The notes beneath the pieces were generated by a model, which was not told where the DNA came from, did not search any database, and saw nothing but the letters and a program-made list of their open reading frames with translations. This document shows positions 63,080 through 64,000 of a stretch of DNA of 64,000 nucleotides, piece after piece. Source of the stretch: Rhodophyticola sp. CCM32. Its GTDB lineage: Bacteria; Pseudomonadota; Alphaproteobacteria; Rhodobacterales; Rhodobacteraceae. Numbering within the stretch: the first letter of the stretch is position 1; the number at the start of each line of letters is the position of its first letter. Location of the stretch: contig NZ_CP038492.1 in assembly GCF_004751985.1 (NCBI RefSeq), positions 1,054,001 to 1,118,000 of the forward strand, in the 5' to 3' direction. The translations under genes and the position numbers were made by a program.

Positions 63080-63614
63080 GGGCGGGCACGGTGTCGACGG
63101 GGCGGTACAGGTCCAGCAGGCTGTCCTCGGCAAAGCCCTGGGTCACCAGATGGGCCATCATCGCGATCAGCGGGTCCCAGTAACCCGCAGTGTTCATCAG
63201 AAAGATCGGTTTGTCATGCAGGCCCAATTGCCGCCAGGTAAGCACTTCAAAGAATTCGTCCAGTGATCCCGCGCCGCCGGGCAGAACCACGATGGCATCG
63301 GAATTCATGAACATCACTTTCTTGCGCTCATGCATATTCTCGGTGATGACAAGGCGGTTGAGGTCGCGTTTGCCCATTTCGCGGGCCAGAAGATGGGTGG
63401 GGATAACCCCGAATGTGTCCCCGCTCTGGGCCTGTGCGGCGCGGGCCACGGCGCCCATAAGCCCCACATCGCCCGCCCCGTAAACCAGCCGCATGCCCGC
63501 CCGGGCAAGGCCATCGCCCAGGGCGGTGGCATCGGCCATATATTCCGGATCAGCCCCGGGGCGAGAGCCGCAATAGACACAGACAGAGAATGACAAATCC
63601 CGCAACCCTTGCAC
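63048..63614 (-). CDS. LOG-family protein (TIGR00730; cytokinin riboside 5'-monophosphate phosphoribohydrolase-like)
   Basis: A 188-residue Rossmann-like protein with SVCVYCGSRPGADPEY, YGAGDVGLMGAVARAAQAQS and the signature LPGGAGSLDEFFEVLTWRQL (PGGxGTxxE with Ser for Thr). Family members hydrolyse nucleoside 5'-monophosphates to base and ribose 5-phosphate. The exact start is uncertain: several in-frame TTG codons lie before the conserved Cys, and no ATG does. It converges with rarD. Confidence 0.88.
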   Translation of the reverse strand: MQGLRDLSFSVCVYCGSRPGADPEYMADATALGDGLARAGMRLVYGAGDVGLMGAVARAAQAQSGDTFGVIPTHLLAREMGKRDLNRLVITENMHERKKVMFMNSDAIVVLPGGAGSLDEFFEVLTWRQLGLHDKPIFLMNTAGYWDPLIAMMAHLVTQGFAEDSLLDLYRPVDTVPALMSALELAAA

Positions 63615-63716
63615 AAAGTGGTGTTTTGCCCCCTGATAGACCTGTTGATACAGTCACTCAAGCCGGTCTGTGTGCATCTCAGGATATGCGCAGATCAGGC
63701 CGGTGAGTAGATTTGG

Positions 63717-64000
63717 ATGGGTGATATGGCCGCAGGATTTTCAGGCATCGGGCTGAGCGGTGCGACGCTGGCAATCAGCGTCGGCGCGGTGGCGTCCGTC
63801 GCGGTGCTGGGCGTGGTTGGCTGGGTGGTTCTTTCCGCCCCGGAGGATGAGACCGCCCCGATGCCCGCTTCTGCGGAACAGGGGGATACGTCTTCGCCCG
63901 AGATGCCCGTGGCGGTTGAAACCGAGGTGAGCCCGGATGACCCGGAACCGGAGAGTGCGACGGCCGAAACCGCCTCTGAAACCGCTGCGGTCGCCCCGGC
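63717..64000 (+). CDS. Membrane-anchored protein, 5' part (cut by window end)
   Basis: From ATG 63717 (or 63726) the frame reads MGDMAAGFSGIGLSGATLAI, one hydrophobic segment (ATLAISVGAVASVAVLGVVG and on), then an acidic Pro/Ala/Glu-rich linker that runs off the window. LysM-containing proteins with this layout are often found next to LOG-family genes in Rhodobacterales, but the LysM domain itself would lie beyond the edge, so this is only a suggestion. Confidence 0.6.
   Translation, partial: MGDMAAGFSGIGLSGATLAISVGAVASVAVLGVVGWVVLSAPEDETAPMPASAEQGDTSSPEMPVAVETEVSPDDPEPESATAETASETAAVAP

Overview
The window looks like the chromosome of a marine alphaproteobacterium of the Rhodobacterales (Roseobacter group). 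Supporting signs are the high-GC host genes at both ends, a CarD/CdnL regulator beside a 7Fe ferredoxin and a SUV3-like helicase, cobS/cobT, heterotetrameric sarcosine oxidase (sox), ccmI, ruvX, a DUF1289 protein and small intergenic palindromes of the kind common in this order. No rRNA, tRNA or CRISPR array was found.

Layout. (1) 1-10,005 is host backbone: helicase C-terminus, S4 protein, fdxA, carD, a small lipoprotein, cobS/cobT, a Kef-type antiporter, an Lrp regulator and hpd. (2) 10,001-14,052 is a mobile-element scrapyard: an IS30 element with 37-bp inverted repeats (itself broken by a palindromic mini-element), a TraA relaxase fragment, an IS110 remnant and an intact IS1182 element with a 4-bp target duplication (CGGA). 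(3) 14,460-32,584 is a single-strand catabolic region: aldehyde dehydrogenase, FAD-linked oxidase, a polar amino-acid ABC transporter, two SDRs, an Asp/Glu racemase-like protein, a TPP enzyme, hydantoinase/oxoprolinase A and B, an aminotransferase, a uronate-dehydrogenase-like protein, a DAO-type oxidoreductase and a GcvA-like LysR regulator. Many genes overlap by 4 nt. It suggests import and degradation of a cyclic or N-substituted amino-acid-like compound; the substrate cannot be read from the sequence. (4) 32,585-36,730 is an IS stack (IS110/IS1111, IS630, IS5/IS427) ending in a broken tyrosine integrase and a short displaced 5' end of dusA. (5) 37,131-50,120 is a visibly AT-richer cargo region. 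A leftward operon encodes a SARP-like winged-helix regulator, a PAP2-fold protein with an LHK repeat, a leaderless subtilase, a lipoprotein, a small helical protein, a secreted Cys-rich protein and a membrane-anchored protein. A rightward operon encodes a vanadium-dependent bromoperoxidase-like protein, a small protein, a membrane protein (split by an IS903-type element with a perfect 9-bp target duplication) and two further small proteins. (6) 50,422-64,000 is host backbone again: dusA, a TauE-type transporter, DUF1289, ruvX, ccmI, soxB...soxDAG, sodB, a GNAT protein, rarD, a LOG-family protein and a partial gene at the edge.

The best candidate for an undescribed system is region 5: two members of the vanadium haloperoxidase/PAP2 fold, a subtilase and a set of unrecognised envelope proteins. 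Its regulator belongs to a class that binds 11-bp-spaced direct repeats, and exactly such a repeat lies in the divergent intergenic region.

Single-base homopolymer frameshifts break hyuA, ccmI and soxA. The latter two are host genes expected to be intact, so sequencing undercalls are the simplest explanation. Statements on base composition are by eye; no searches were run.
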